Shown here in pieces: positions 24,108-35,664 of a stretch of 64,000 nt of DNA (its first letter is position 1; each line of letters starts with the position of its first letter). The translations under genes and the position numbers were made by a program. The stretch lies in the NCBI GenBank assembly GCA_038503065.1, contig JBCAMK010000003.1, positions 3,100,001 through 3,164,000 on the forward strand, in the 5' to 3' direction. This DNA is from Paragyromitra xinjiangensis (Eukaryota > Ascomycota > Pezizomycetes > Pezizales > Discinaceae). Below the pieces are notes generated by a model, which did not search any database, was not told the DNA's origin, and saw only the letters and a list, made by a program, of their open reading frames with translations.

Positions 24108-25487
24108 ATGGACAGTGTAATAACCCGTTTACCCCTCCGTCAACGTGTATACCCCGCTGACGACGCGAGCAGCACGGCATCTCCCGTAGCGAATACACCG
24201 CTCGGTCCCGCGATGAGCATCTTCGTGCGCGAGAGCTGAAAAAGATCACAGAATACAACGAGTTAAATGACCGAGTTGAAAAAAAGGTCTTTCTCCCCTT
24301 AAATAATCTCGTGTGGAGAGGTGGCTAATACCATAGTGGGAGTGTAGAGATCAGCAAATGACCACACCCCCGAGGCTCTCCATCTCACCGCCCAGCTCCT
24401 CAAGCTCAACCCTGAATTCTACACAATCTGGAATTACCGTCGACAAATCCTCCAGCGTACCCTATTTGCCCCATTCACTCCGCCAACGCTCTCAACCTCA
24501 CCCCCAAATAGTGATCCAACCCCAGACACAGACCAGCAAGACCCAGCTGCCGTAACAGCCTCCCTCCAATCTTCCCACAATACCCTCCTTACACTCCACC
24601 TCAAAGAAGAGCTCCAAATCCTTCTCCCTCTCCTTTCGTCACACCCCAAATGCTACTGGATCTGGCACCACCGTCTCTGGGCTCTACAGCAATCAACCCT
24701 CCTCCTACCACCCTCCCTCTCCTCCAAATTCTGGCAAGAAGAGCTCGGACTAGTTGGATTAATGCTACGCCGTGACGTAAGAAACTTTCATGGATGGATG
24801 TACCGGCGCTTTGTCGTCGACAACATCGAGAACCCAAAACACCCCGGCCAACAAGACAAAACCACAAAAATAGACGGAGAAGTGAAGAAAATCAGTTTAG
24901 TAGAGCAAGAATTCGCATACACGACTAAAATGCTCCAAAACCTCGGCGGCATGAGTAACTACTCTGCCTGGCACAACCGGAGCAAGTTGATCCCGCGCTT
25001 GCTGGCCGAGAGGGCATATACTGAGCAAGAACGATTGGATTTTCTTGAAGATGAACTTGAGCTGCTTCATCGGAATATTGCTACGAATCCGCATGATAGC
25101 TCGCTTTGGTTTTATCATCGTTGGTTGATATACTCTAATACTACCTCTGCTGCTTCGAGTGCTGATGCGATTGCGCCGTTCATGAGCACGCGTGTGAAGG
25201 TTTTGATGTTGGGGGATCAGATTGAAGGGTTGAAAGAGTTAGTTGAAGGGGGTGTCGAGGGAAGGGGTATCTTGAAGGCGTTGGTTGGATATATGGGGTT
25301 GTTGCACAGGTTAAGGGAGGAGATAGAGGATGATGAAGAGGAAGAGGAAGAGGAAGAAATAGATGAAGGAAGAGAAAGGGAGGAGATGAAGGGATGGTTG
25401 GAGAAGTTGATGGTGATTGATCCGATGAGGACAGGAAGATATAGGGATTTGAGGAGACTGGAGTTGGGGGCTGATGGTGATGATTGA
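24108..25487 (+). CDS. BET4: Rab geranylgeranyltransferase alpha subunit, with a one-base frame break
   Basis: Alpha subunit of the type II prenyltransferase that attaches geranylgeranyl groups to Rab GTPases with Bet2 and the Rab escort protein. The exons are 24108-24116 (MDS only), about 24170-24287 and 24348-25487. The PFTA repeats are clear: NPEFYTIWNYRR, HPKCYWIWHHRLW, RNFHGWMYRRF, NYSAWHNRSKL and SLWFYHRWLI. The N-terminal exon holds HGISRSEYTARSR, then ARELKK, then ITEYNELNDRV, which matches the family's N-terminus. The last two segments lie in different frames: the run of six A at 24239-24244 is one base too long. With five the protein would be about 421 residues; with six it stops soon after. 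The acidic block near the C-terminus (DDEEEEEEEE) is low complexity. The break may be a sequencing error or a real lesion. Confidence 0.88.
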
Positions 25488-26350
25488 ACATCCTGTGCAA
25501 TAGATTTAGAATGCACGGGTGGTTTATGTTGTGTCTATAATTTGTGCACTATCCTATGAGTATGCACCTTAGTGAGGCCAACCCATCATTTGGCAAAAGT
25601 GACACCCATGTGTGATCTTTATCCGACTGGCATTAACCACTCCTTGTTACTATGCAGTACTATCATCCTTTCCTATTCAACCACCAACCCATATCTAGTT
25701 TTCCTTTTAGGCTAGCCTCTTCCATCCTACCACGTTTACCTATTAGAACGCCAGCAGGCTGGCCGGGCCCCGGATGCCCTGTGACTTATAGTTTGATCTT
25801 CCAGAATAGCTGCAATTGCGAGAAGGTCGGGGTCTCAAGCTGCTGGCGCGGCTTTCGGGCTCTCCTCCTACCGGAATGGTCTAGCCCAATAAAAACTTCG
25901 GTTCTAGAGTTTATCTCAACTACTGAATCTATGTATGTTTCACTATAATTTATATCTTCTAATCAACCTAATGATTGCTGATACTGCAGTATTTTAGGTT
26001 AGGGTTCACTTATCAATTAGCACTATACCATAAAGGGTAACGGAACCACCCTTGCATCAACACTTTCATAGATCATCACTCGATCTTGGCAATACACCAC
26101 GGCCAACCCGTTCTCAACAGCGCACCTCCCACTATTAGATACCTTAAAAGTAGCGATACAGTGAATCCATAATTAAATCTCCCCAAACCTTCATTTCCTT
26201 AGATACCTCACTCCAAACTTCTACCCCCATCAAACCAAAGAGTAGAAACGCCCCAACCTGACACAAACACATATACCTATACAAGACTATCTTATAGGCT
26301 TCATGACGGTAATTTTATGTACGTGCTTTGAGCTTTATGACCGAAAACCA
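25488..26350. other. Intergenic, nothing recognised
   Basis: 863 bp between the stops of two convergent genes. Short frames only. No repeats or RNA gene could be supported. Confidence 0.5.
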
Positions 26351-29300
26351 CTACCACGGGAGGCGCCTGCGATGTGGTTTTGAACCGTCATAGCGCACCC
26401 TCCCCTTCACTAGAAGTTTTACAATTACTTTTTCCCCTTGCCTAGTGGCTATATCCAACGCAGTCTGCCATTCTATATCCTCCGCGTTGATTTCTGCCCC
26501 CTTCTCCAGAAGCACCTTTGCAACCGCCTCAGACCCCCAGCGAGCTGCCAGATGCAGCGCAGTCCGCCCTCTCACATCTTTCAAATTAATTTCTGCCCCC
26601 TTCTCCAGAAGCACCTTCGCAACCGCCTCAGACCCCCGATAAGCTGCCAGATGCAGTGCAGTCTGCCCTCCCACATCTTTCAAATTAATTTCTACCCCCT
26701 TCTCCAGAAGCACCTTTGCAACCGCCTCAGACCTCGAAAGGGCTGCCAGATGCAGCGCAGTCCGCCCTTCCACATCTTTCAAATTAATTTCTGCCCCCTT
26801 CTCCAGAAGCACCTTTGCAACCGCCTCAGACCTCGAAAGGGCTGCCAGATGCAGCGCAGTCCGCCCTTCCACATCTTTCAAATTAATTTCTGCTCCCTTC
26901 TCGAGAAGCAGCCTTACTACATTCTCCGCGCAATTCTCAACTGCTAGACGTAATAGGTTCGGGTCCGAATATGCCCCATCGTCCAGCATCCGCTTGACAA
27001 CGTCCTCTCTTCCCGTTCGCACAGCCCAAGAAATTATACTTTGTCGGCCAAGCGTCTCGCCCTCGATCCGTTGGCTCTCATCGGCACCGGATTTTACTAG
27101 AAGTTTTGTACACTCGTTATACCCATACACCGCAGTCCAGTATAGAGCAGTATGATGCTTATTATCCTCCGCATCGATTTTAGCTTTCCCATTGAGGAGA
27201 TTCTCAAGCGCCTGAAGATGACCCTCACATGCGGCTAAGTGTAAGGCTGTCATCCCCGCACTGTGGGTCTTTCTATGGATACTGACCCCATAATTGAGTA
27301 GAAGTTTTACTGCATCAGAATGTCCATTCAATGCGGCTGAGTGTAGAGGCGTCCATTTAGATACATTGTTTCTAATGTTCAACTTCCATTCTAGCCTCCC
27401 GGCCCAGGAAAGCCTCGTAAAAACATGCTGGATCAGTGGACAGATCCCAACGTATGAGGCGAAATTTAAGAGGGTAGTCTCGCGCAGATATCTGTCCTGG
27501 GCATTATATCTGCTCTGGGTATCGTATCCGCCCCGGGTATCGCGAGAAGACCAATCATGCCGAAGCCATTTTTCAAAGTGAGGGTGGGATAAGGCTTCGG
27601 AGAGGAAATCATCAAGGACAAGCCTCAATGGTCCTGACGCCGGATAATTATCGAGTTCCCGCAAATGGTGAGGCCAATAAGAAATGGAGTATTCCAGAAA
27701 GCCATCGTTCTTGAAATCTCGAGGGTATTCATCGCCGACCTCCTCCATTAGGAAAAGCAAGCAGACTTCAGCGAGTTCAGAGTGCGTTTTCTTAGCACCA
27801 GGTGCATAGGAAAAAAGACGACCAGAAATGGCACCAGGTTTAAAGAGGTAGTCTTTAACTGATTGGTGGATAAGATGAATTTTTTCACCTTTAGATGTTA
27901 TAAACCGTTCACACAGCCGCAAATCTGCGTCTAGCTCGTCCACCACTCGATGCGCTGACCCAAATTTTGCTCTGGCAGCAGCCAATTCACCTCTCGTCAG
28001 AGGACGGGCTGCCATCGCAATCCAGGTTAATATGGATACAACCGTCTGCAAAGCTTCCTCAGGAGTGTGGGACAAGATAAGTTCATAAACGCCGTCCAAG
28101 TCCTTTGGCAAGTCCCGCAAAGTCTTCTCGATATTCCTTGCAGCACAACGCCTGAGTTCCCCCACCACAAGGGATACCCAAAGAAACATCTTATCAGAGC
28201 CCTTTTTCAAAGTTTCTTTCACCTTATTGGCCAGGGGTTCCTGGTATTTTTGCATTCTGACCAATTCCTCGCACTGATAGTCGATATAATCATCGATGTC
28301 GCTATTTTTACTTGATTCGACGCATATCGTGTTCACTGCCAAAAACTTCCTCAGATCTTCCTTGATCTGGCTGAGTGGGCGACTAACGATGACCACTTTC
28401 ACTCGTCCAGTAACGCCCGTAAATTCGCTGGCCAAAAGTTCAAGAAATGTACGTCTTGAGCTTTCGGTACACTCATCGAAACCATCGATAACCCAATACA
28501 CATTACCAACTCTCTTATCCCTTACAATCCGAGAAAAAAATTTACTAAGACTCCCTGTCCTTTCGAAAACCACTCTTCCTCCTTGGCTGTGGCTGTGCTC
28601 GATGTGATCCGAAAGACCAGGTATCTGATTGAGAAGTTGCCACAAAAACCCTCGAAGTATAGCATCGACAGAATTTCGTTGAACGTCCTTTTGATCGCAG
28701 AAAAAGTAAACGAGCGAAGAACCTGACTTGCTTCTGAGGGCTCCGACCAAAAAGTCGGATATCATCGTTTTCCCAATCCCTGGTTTTCCATGTATCCAAA
28801 GAATACTAGAACCCTTGTCCGTTGAGGCCCAGCTGTCAAATTCTGGTTCCTCAAGAATCCACCGGCAAGTATTTCCAAGCCTTTTCCCCTTTTGTTGGAT
28901 CAAGTCAAACCTATCATCTTCGGGGTTCGATAGGCGCAGGTCTTGCATCATCCGCGGGTTTAGAACATCTAAGAAACAAAGAAAATTAGGCTCTATCAAA
29001 CCCTTACGCATAGATTTAATAGGCTTCATGATAATCACTTACATGTCTCGCATTGCGCAGATGCATCCTTTATTGCGTTCTCGGCCATCTCAATGATATT
29101 ATCTGCTACCTGTTGATAGTCGTCACCGTCGATGGCTTGAAACCTGCAAATGTTCTCATGATCGGCGTCCATTGCTATTTGTCTCTCTCGCTTTCCAGAA
29201 AGTCCCAAGGTAGCTGACTTTTGGTCCACAACCTGCAAACAAGATCCATGCGTTTCAGTAATCTGAACTCGACGAATATGCCAAAGATATCCTCCATAAA

Positions 29301-30264
29301 TACACCAGAAAGAAAGCTAAAAACTTACTATCCTCGAAGGAGGTAGCGTCTCATAAATGGTCACCACCCGATAGTTCTCAAGCTGGTGCCGGAACTCGCT
29401 AGATATACTATCTGCAAACAGACTGTCCTTCTTCAACGCCTCGAGAAACGTGTTCGATTGATTTTTGCGAGCAATAGATGCTGCAATGCTTCCAAGACTC
29501 GCGACATTACCACCTCGATGTGGGGTACCAAAAAAGACGACTCCATAACTTCTAAAAGATTAGGCCTGAACCTTGGAGTAACTATTTGAGAATTTGCATA
29601 TACCATGATTTCTGAATTGACCCATATGTCTCGTCAAGCATCGCCATAACGAGAGCCTACACTGCCATCAGTTTTGAGCACCTAAATATGAAAATAGGTT
29701 AAGGCAACCTTCTTAACAATTATCCCGCCAAGACTATGACAAATGAAGATTATCGGTCGTTGATCTGCCTCCTAAATTTTCCCAATTAGAAATCACTAGC
29801 TTATTGAAATCATTTGAATGATCGGAGCCCTATATCTTACCTTGCGCTTTCCTCCCAGCCGGTTCAACAGATTCCCCGCTTGCTCATCAATTCCAGCAAT
29901 CGAAGCCCCAGCACCCACATTTGAGTTGTACCCAAAAAGCAAAATCCGTGCATCCGGAAGCTGCTCAGGAAGAAAATCCTTTAGCCACATTTTCTCGTTA
30001 GAAGCTGTCCAAGTTGACTGCGCATGATCCTCTCTGTTTTCGATATTAAGGCCGTGAACTGCGACGATGCTGTTGTGACGGTAAGTGCTTAGCCGAAATA
30101 AGTCAAGAAAATTTATTAAATCCCAACCAAATCGCAGAGAAGTACTAACTCAAGTTGAGCATTTTTGGGGTCGGTGATCGGTCTTAGAAAGTTCAAGCTT
30201 TTTGTAGCTGCCTACATTCGGTGAGTTGTGAGAACTACCAGAATTCGTAGCATGAACATACCAT
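26351..30264 (-). CDS. NOD-like receptor: serine hydrolase-NACHT-ankyrin repeats
   Basis: STAND-class receptor of the fungal NLR family, associated with non-self recognition and regulated cell death. The eight exons are 30262-30264 (ATG only), 30150-30211, 29841-30069, 29709-29771, 29604-29656, 29329-29548, 29043-29232 and 26351-28968. The total is 1145 residues and all phases agree. Residues 20-230 form an alpha/beta-hydrolase (SesB/lipase-like) domain: DIVAVHGLN, IFICHSLGGIIVKK with nucleophile Ser about 111, FFGTPHRGG, and DADHENIC with the catalytic-type His. The NACHT domain begins near 290, with Walker A GKPGIGKT (334-341) and Walker B YWVIDGFDEC (about 431-440). Ten ankyrin-like repeats fill about 790-1130, and several are near-identical. 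The intron after the lone ATG codon is 50 nt. The true start could be further upstream. Confidence 0.9.
26440..26925 (-). repeat. 99-bp tandem units encoding near-identical ankyrin repeats
   Basis: The phrase TTTCTGCCCCCTTCTCC (plus strand, with small changes) recurs at 26491, 26590, 26689, 26788 and 26887, exactly 99 bp apart. Each unit encodes one 33-residue ankyrin repeat with the constant core SEAVAKVLLEKG. Differences cluster at two places: residues 2-4 and residues about 12-14 of the unit (LSR, YRG, RWG). Two units differ at a single residue. Confidence 0.9.
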
Positions 30265-31776
30265 CTTGTTCGAAAAGTGTCTGATTTTTGTCGCCTCAGT
30301 TACCTATGTAAAGTAAAAATGGAATGTTCTACTACGTGGAAGAGATGGTATGAACCTCAAGGCGAGGGTGATGTGAAAGGGCGGGGGTATGGGCAGGCTA
30401 CGTGTATGTTCCACAAGAGAGAGTGTGAAACACAATCCTCCTCTTAATAGGTAGATCTATGAGTATGATGCTTAGCAACCGCAGATAGTGGGGATGGGGA
30501 CGAGCTGAATATGCACAATGCGTGCGCAGACATAATTGCGCACCAGTCATTCCATCCTTGATACTGACACATAATCTTCTGATCACAGCCTCGTGCACTT
30601 TGTGTTCAGTTTACTGCCCTCGAGAACCTTATCTCTAGATTAGCTTTCTTACAAGCTAACCGTTAAGATGGACGCGCCGCTGGCAGCACAAATTCACTAT
30701 CCAAGTTGAAAAAAATATCGACTTTCCCTTGTTCCTCAGGCCAGAATACGACGTTCTACACCTTCTGTTAAAGTTAAGACCAACTTTTGGCTCCTATGTT
30801 TAATGTGATGAAGAAATTAGGCAATACACAACATTCTTCTATGCCCCGTATACATATGATGATCTCCTAGCCGCAGAACCTACGCGCGAGACCTTGACAA
30901 CCCCTATCTTGAGCAATTACATACATGTACTTATGGCCTAAATCAACTCACAAGCCATAGGAAACCCTAGAACCTAGGGTCCCAACCCTTTATCGTTGCC
31001 AACAGTCAACGAAATTCTACACACGAGTTTAGACGCACCCTACTTGTGCTAATTTTACCTTCTAACAAGACTAGAAGTTTAAAACGTTAGGCACCACTCC
31101 TACTATCCCTCCCCATTTAAAATATTCAAGGGCACCCGACACTGAATCCCCAAACATTCTCAACCCAATAACTACGGAGTACATCGCTGCTAATAAAATG
31201 CGTCCAACCACCTGGCTGTTGGCCGCTTCAGTTATCAAGACAAAAAGCTACGTTAAAAGGCAAATAAAGCCTCGTGTAGACAATGCATAGCAAAAAGTGC
31301 ACACATAGGCAGCCCAACACAAAATTGCTCATTCCCAATCACGGAATATCACTCGGTAAACGCTAGCTCTTCGCCAAAGATTTCTCCAACAGGCTTCCTC
31401 TTCACTCCTCGACCAGGCATTATTTTGAAGTTGCTTAGATCCACTTCCTTTGGTCCCTAGCTCCCACATGCCGATTGAACACCTCCATGATTTGAGACCT
31501 TTGGGGCCAATCAAGTGAGAGACCTGTAGATCCTGGCTTCCTACCAACGGATGGACCATACCTGCAGAGAAGCCTTTACTTATTACAGAAAATTATCCCG
31601 AAGTAACATAGGTTTACAAAATATTCAATAAGTTTTGTGCACGTTAACATAGGGTAATCACAAGAACCCAAACATATCAAATGAGAGCTCAACGAGTGTC
31701 TTCGTCTTAATATAAGCATTCAGCACAATAATCCTCTCTTCTAACCATCCCAATAACTACTCTAAAGAACCAACCC
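30265..31776. other. Intergenic, nothing firmly recognised
   Basis: About 1.5 kb between the NLR start and the stop of the esterase. A 76-codon frame at 31329-31559 (-) has no recognisable domain. I see no terminal repeats or RNA gene. Confidence 0.45.
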
Positions 31777-33007
31777 TTACTTCTGGCTAAGCAAGAAACG
31801 AGCGCCCTCAACAATGCTCGGAACCCATTCCTTCGCTGCATTCCACTGCCCAAATTCATAAAACGCATGCGGAAGCCCAGGAAATATCTTGACCTTCGTC
31901 TCAACCCCATCACGCGCCAAAATCTTAGAATAAATCAAGCCTTCATCTCTGAGAGGATCGCACCCAGCGACCTCAACATAAGCCCGCGGGAGGCCTTTAT
32001 GAGAGCTGAACAATATCGGGAAGAACAAAGGACTAGAAAGATCCGGCTTCAAGTGTTCTAGCTTTAAGTCAGCACGATCGTTCGCCCAAATTGGCTTTAC
32101 CACTCAAAACCTGACTCACCTCCGATAAATCCCAAAGTTTTTGAGCTGATAATTGCTGCATCCTTATTATCGATATCCGAGGTATATTCAGCATGGAACT
32201 CTTTAGGGATGATATCGAGATGATGACGGCCAAAATAGGTTCCTTGGCTGAGGAGTTGCCCGGTCAATGGTGGGGACAGCTTCTCATCTCTGGCTAAGTG
32301 TGCGACAACCGCGGCCATGTTTGCTCCTGCAGATGCACCAGCAATAATGAAACCCTTGGTGAGATCTGCTTGCAGTTTCTCGGGGTTTGCAGCCACCTGT
32401 AAAAGTTAGTTTCGGGGACAAATGAACCAGCCAGATCGTCTCTGCCTAAAAGAGGCCATTGTAGAATCAAGGGAGACTTACCCATTTAACTGAGTCATGG
32501 ATATCATTCACAGCAGAAGGGAATACATATTCCGGGGACTTTCGAAAATCCACATTAAGAACCGAAGCTCTCAACTCCGTAGCAAGAACTCTACAAGTAG
32601 CATCGTCACTCTCCAAGTCCCCAAAAACCCAGCCTCCATGATGCCCCCATACGATCACTGGCCGAGTCGTGCTCTGGTTCTCTCCGAGGCTATCCTGAGG
32701 CTCGGGGATGTAGGAGCGAACGGGAAGACTGTATCCGTCACGAGATTGAATCCTAAAATTGTCGACGACAAGGCCAGTAGTAGGAATAGGATCGACGCTG
32801 CGGCTAGGATTTATAACTGTGAGGAAAGTCTTGCGTGCTTCTTCGATGGTGGCTCCGAGGGTGGAGAGCTCAGGTAGAGTTGGCATAGCTTTTTGAAGCT
32901 AAGATCAGGTGTCAACACTATGTCCATAAAAGCGACTAGATGGGGTTTCTTAGTACCTCAGCATATTCTGGAGCTGGCTCGGAAAGGTAAGAATTTGGTC
33001 CAGACAT
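31777..33007 (-). CDS. Alpha/beta-hydrolase of the hormone-sensitive lipase family
   Basis: Predicted esterase/lipase (Abhydrolase_3 type). Four exons, 32957-33007, 32482-32898, 32120-32396 and 31777-32057, give 341 residues. The oxyanion motif is GHHGGWVFGD (about residues 102-111), with Trp where HGGG is usual. The nucleophile elbow is GASAG with Ser about 178. The catalytic Asp lies in AGCDPLRDEG and the His in GLPHAFYEF. The third intron (32058-32119, 62 nt) has a GTGAGT donor, a GCTGAC branch site and a CTAG acceptor. It joins LGFIG to EHLKPDLSSPLF, and reading through it would hit a stop. The absence of a signal peptide suggests a cytosolic enzyme acting on a small ester. The substrate is unknown. 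It is transcribed in the same direction as the NLR but separated by 1.5 kb. Confidence 0.87.
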
Positions 33008-34914
33008 TTCTTGTTTCTTGGTTTAATTAAGCTTGATTCGATAGAGGTCAGATGAATGCTTGTTCTTAGAATGAGATGGTGTACTGGAGCTACGACAAAC
33101 ATGTCCAACTTATATACAATTTCTGACTCCACAGCTATGGCATAATCAACTGCTAATATTACACAATTCCCTTTCTTTCGATAAACTTCGACATAAATCT
33201 TTGCGGGGTAGGTTTTGAATAATCCAGAAGGTCACCGAATTGTTGGTCAGCGCCTCACAGCAAAATTACCCATGCATACGTACTTCAAGGACTTCCTTTT
33301 CCCAGCCTGGGTCATCATAACCTCCGGTTTGTACCACATCACAAAAGATTCCTTCGCATATGCCCTATTAGAGTCGTAATCATATACTATAGCCTACGAG
33401 GAAACGGGAGTACAACACAGTCCACTGATTCCCTAAAGAGCAGGCAAGGAAGTATTTGAGGCTTGTAACTGGCTAGCACAAACTCTAATAGCATATCAGA
33501 TGTATACAGTCGCTCCTGGGGTCACGACGAAACTGGTGCTTTGACGAACGAAGGTTACAACCATAGAGATTTCTAGTTCCAAGCCCCATTCCTCGTTATC
33601 CTGCATTCAAAATGCAGCTTTGCAGGTTACTTTCGTCAAAGCCCCAGTTTCGTCGTGACCCCAGGAGCGACTGTAGCGCTTCCTAAACACATTAAGCTGC
33701 CTCTAGACACGTGAAAATCTCTTAAAAACCTGGCCACGTAGGATTACTGATATTCCAATGGCGGAACGGTAAGGCTGAATAAGCTTGCAACATTCCCTTC
33801 TATGAAAAGCGGGGGATTGTTGAGGCCAGTTTGTATGGCTATCGGGGTTGCAATCGATTGATCGATGATGATGATGATTAATCTATTGATTAATAACCGC
33901 CACCTTAAGCCGAGATACTATACAACTTTAACTCACCCTGGTTAGCTAGAATCTGAGATTTGTCCGACGGAACATGATTAGGCCATTCGCGTAGAGATGT
34001 TACACTAAATGTTAATTAATCAATCCCGTGTCCTGGCCGAGTGCGATTTCGTGACGGCCTTATTTTTTGCCTTCGGCTAGTTAGATAATGGCTTATCACA
34101 GAAGAATACTAAACATTGTGTGGATCTGACAGAACCACCATTAGTAAATCACCCCATGCTACGATAGTGGCTCCTATGACCCCACAACTTCCCTCCCACA
34201 CTCTTTACCAAGGTGCACCTGATGCTGGTAGGTCTCATGTGTCAAGGCTAGTTTCAAATAAGATTCTCACAGATGGAATCCCTCCGGTTACCCCTGTTTT
34301 ACCAAAATCTCTATATATCTATAGTAGATTAATACTGGGTTCTTCCGACCCAAGTCTAGGACCCGGTGGACCGGGAAAGGTTCGAATAACCAGGATAGCT
34401 ACCGGTAACGCCACTGCTGAACGTTTCGCGCTTGGGCCAGAACCCCCCTATCGGAATATACGGACTACCATTCTAGGCCAACATGTACCCATTTAACCAA
34501 CACAAAACTGAACTGGTCCGTGCGGTAGCTAAGAACCACTACAGTTGGTGGCGCGAGTTTTGGCCAAGAATGGTATCCGATACTGTCTCAGGGAACGTAT
34601 GGCATATCAAACGATATATGTTTTCAATACCAGTGAACCCTACGCATGGGTTCCCGTTACTTATCGTATTTGGCCGAATGCCACCACATATCCTGACGGA
34701 AATCTCTCCCGCTCTCAGGCTGCCAACGCCAAGTAATTCACTAGTTTTAAGCTCAGGCGAAATTGACTTCCCAGCAGACATAGTAACCACGCCCATAGCG
34801 CCCGATAACTAGGTACTGGGACTCTTCTAAAATTGTGGGCCTTCCGTCTATCCATTCTTCCAAACTGCTCCACTTCATCGAAACAGCACTAAAACTATCT
34901 TTCTCCTTCACATT
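33008..34914. other. Intergenic with MITE and degenerate sequence
   Basis: 1.9 kb without a supported gene. It includes the MITE at 33505-33675 and a short GAT-rich microsatellite near 33865. From 34116 to 34812 there are overlapping open frames in several phases, but none shows a domain. They precede the MULE-type frame and may be degenerate transposon flank. Confidence 0.5.
33505..33675. mobile_element. MITE with 42-bp terminal inverted repeats and TA duplications
   Basis: The left arm at 33507-33548 starts CAGTCGCTCCTGGGGTCACG. The right arm at 33632-33673 is its reverse complement with one mismatch in 42 bases. TA lies directly outside both ends (33505-33506 and 33674-33675). The element is 167 bp and has no coding capacity. 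TIRs starting CAGT plus a TA duplication fit pogo/Tc1-mariner-type elements mobilised by a transposase elsewhere in the genome. Its arms are unrelated to those of the MITE at 1088-1266. Confidence 0.85.
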
Positions 34915-35664
34915 ATGGCTTCCTATCCCATCAAGCTTGGTCAGCTGTTCCTCTCGTGGGGCGAATTCAAAGAAGCGATACAGGACTGGTCAATTGCCGA
35001 CAAATTCCAATTCAGATCACTCCACAAGGACCGATCTCGTGCGGACTACCGGTGCCGAACGCGTGCGAAAAAGGGTGACTGTCCATGGAGGGTGTATGCG
35101 ACAACTACTAGTAATCAGGATATAAGGGTTAAAATCTTAGAGCCTCGCCATACTTGTGGACTTGCTGCTCGTACAAAGCGCGAGACTTGTAATAGCCAAT
35201 CCTGGCTACGCCGCCATGTACCAAAATATCTTAACGTCACTAGGCAGACACGTCCGGAGGAAATACAGCAGACGATAAAAGTCCATTATGGCGAGATTGT
35301 CAACTATCAGGCAGCACATGAGGCAAAAACAGCACTAGCTAACAACCCATTTGATCATCGGCGCATAGTATCCCACCAGCTTCCTGCCTACTTGCATCCT
35401 CCCCACGTTGACACCTATCTGCAACGCAACCATCCAACAAAGTTGTGGCTCAAGAGCACTTCAGCCGCATCCCTTGGCAGGGACGCATGCCAAGCAACAA
35501 CTACCACCTCCGACTTACACCATTACCCCCAGCTGGATTCCCGCAGCTCTTTATCCCCCAAGATAGAACCACAAGATGGTGAGTCCATACAATACCTCTT
35601 TTTCACGAATCCGACTAACCCCAGCCACCACAGTCGAGCGAAAACCCCAACTCCACCTCCCTAA
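34915..35664 (+). CDS. MULE (Mutator-like) transposase N-terminal domain, truncated or domesticated
   Basis: Open frame of 249 codons. Residues about 13-80 match the MuDR/FAR1-type DNA-binding region in layout: FKEAIQDWSIADKFQFRS, then YRCRTRAKKGDCPWRVY, then EPRHTCG, giving the Cys/Cys/His/Cys metal-site pattern. The MULE helical linker follows (SWLRRHVPKYLNVTRQTRPE, HQLPAYL). The DDE catalytic domain that should come next is absent. From about residue 185 the frame turns into unrelated Ser/Thr-rich sequence and runs into intron 1 of the next gene, whose start codon lies inside this frame at 35576. An intact frame without its catalytic half is either a recent truncation or a domesticated DNA-binding protein. 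It cannot be joined in frame to the downstream gene at that intron (phase 1 versus phase 0). Confidence 0.7.
   Translation: MASYPIKLGQLFLSWGEFKEAIQDWSIADKFQFRSLHKDRSRADYRCRTRAKKGDCPWRVYATTTSNQDIRVKILEPRHTCGLAARTKRETCNSQSWLRRHVPKYLNVTRQTRPEEIQQTIKVHYGEIVNYQAAHEAKTALANNPFDHRRIVSHQLPAYLHPPHVDTYLQRNHPTKLWLKSTSAASLGRDACQATTTTSDLHHYPQLDSRSSLSPKIEPQDGESIQYLFFTNPTNPSHHSRAKTPTPPP

Noticed and set aside
31329..31559. 76-codon minus-strand frame
   Set aside because: No domain, no splice partner and no conserved motif; the size is compatible with chance.
32103..32119. A 17-nt intron or frameshift in the esterase
   Set aside because: A normal 62-nt intron (32058-32119) with donor, branch site and acceptor gives the expected EHLKPDLSSPLF join, so no lesion is needed.
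34116..34812. Overlapping open frames in several phases upstream of the MULE ORF
   Set aside because: None shows a domain. Multiple frames being open at once points to composition rather than coding.
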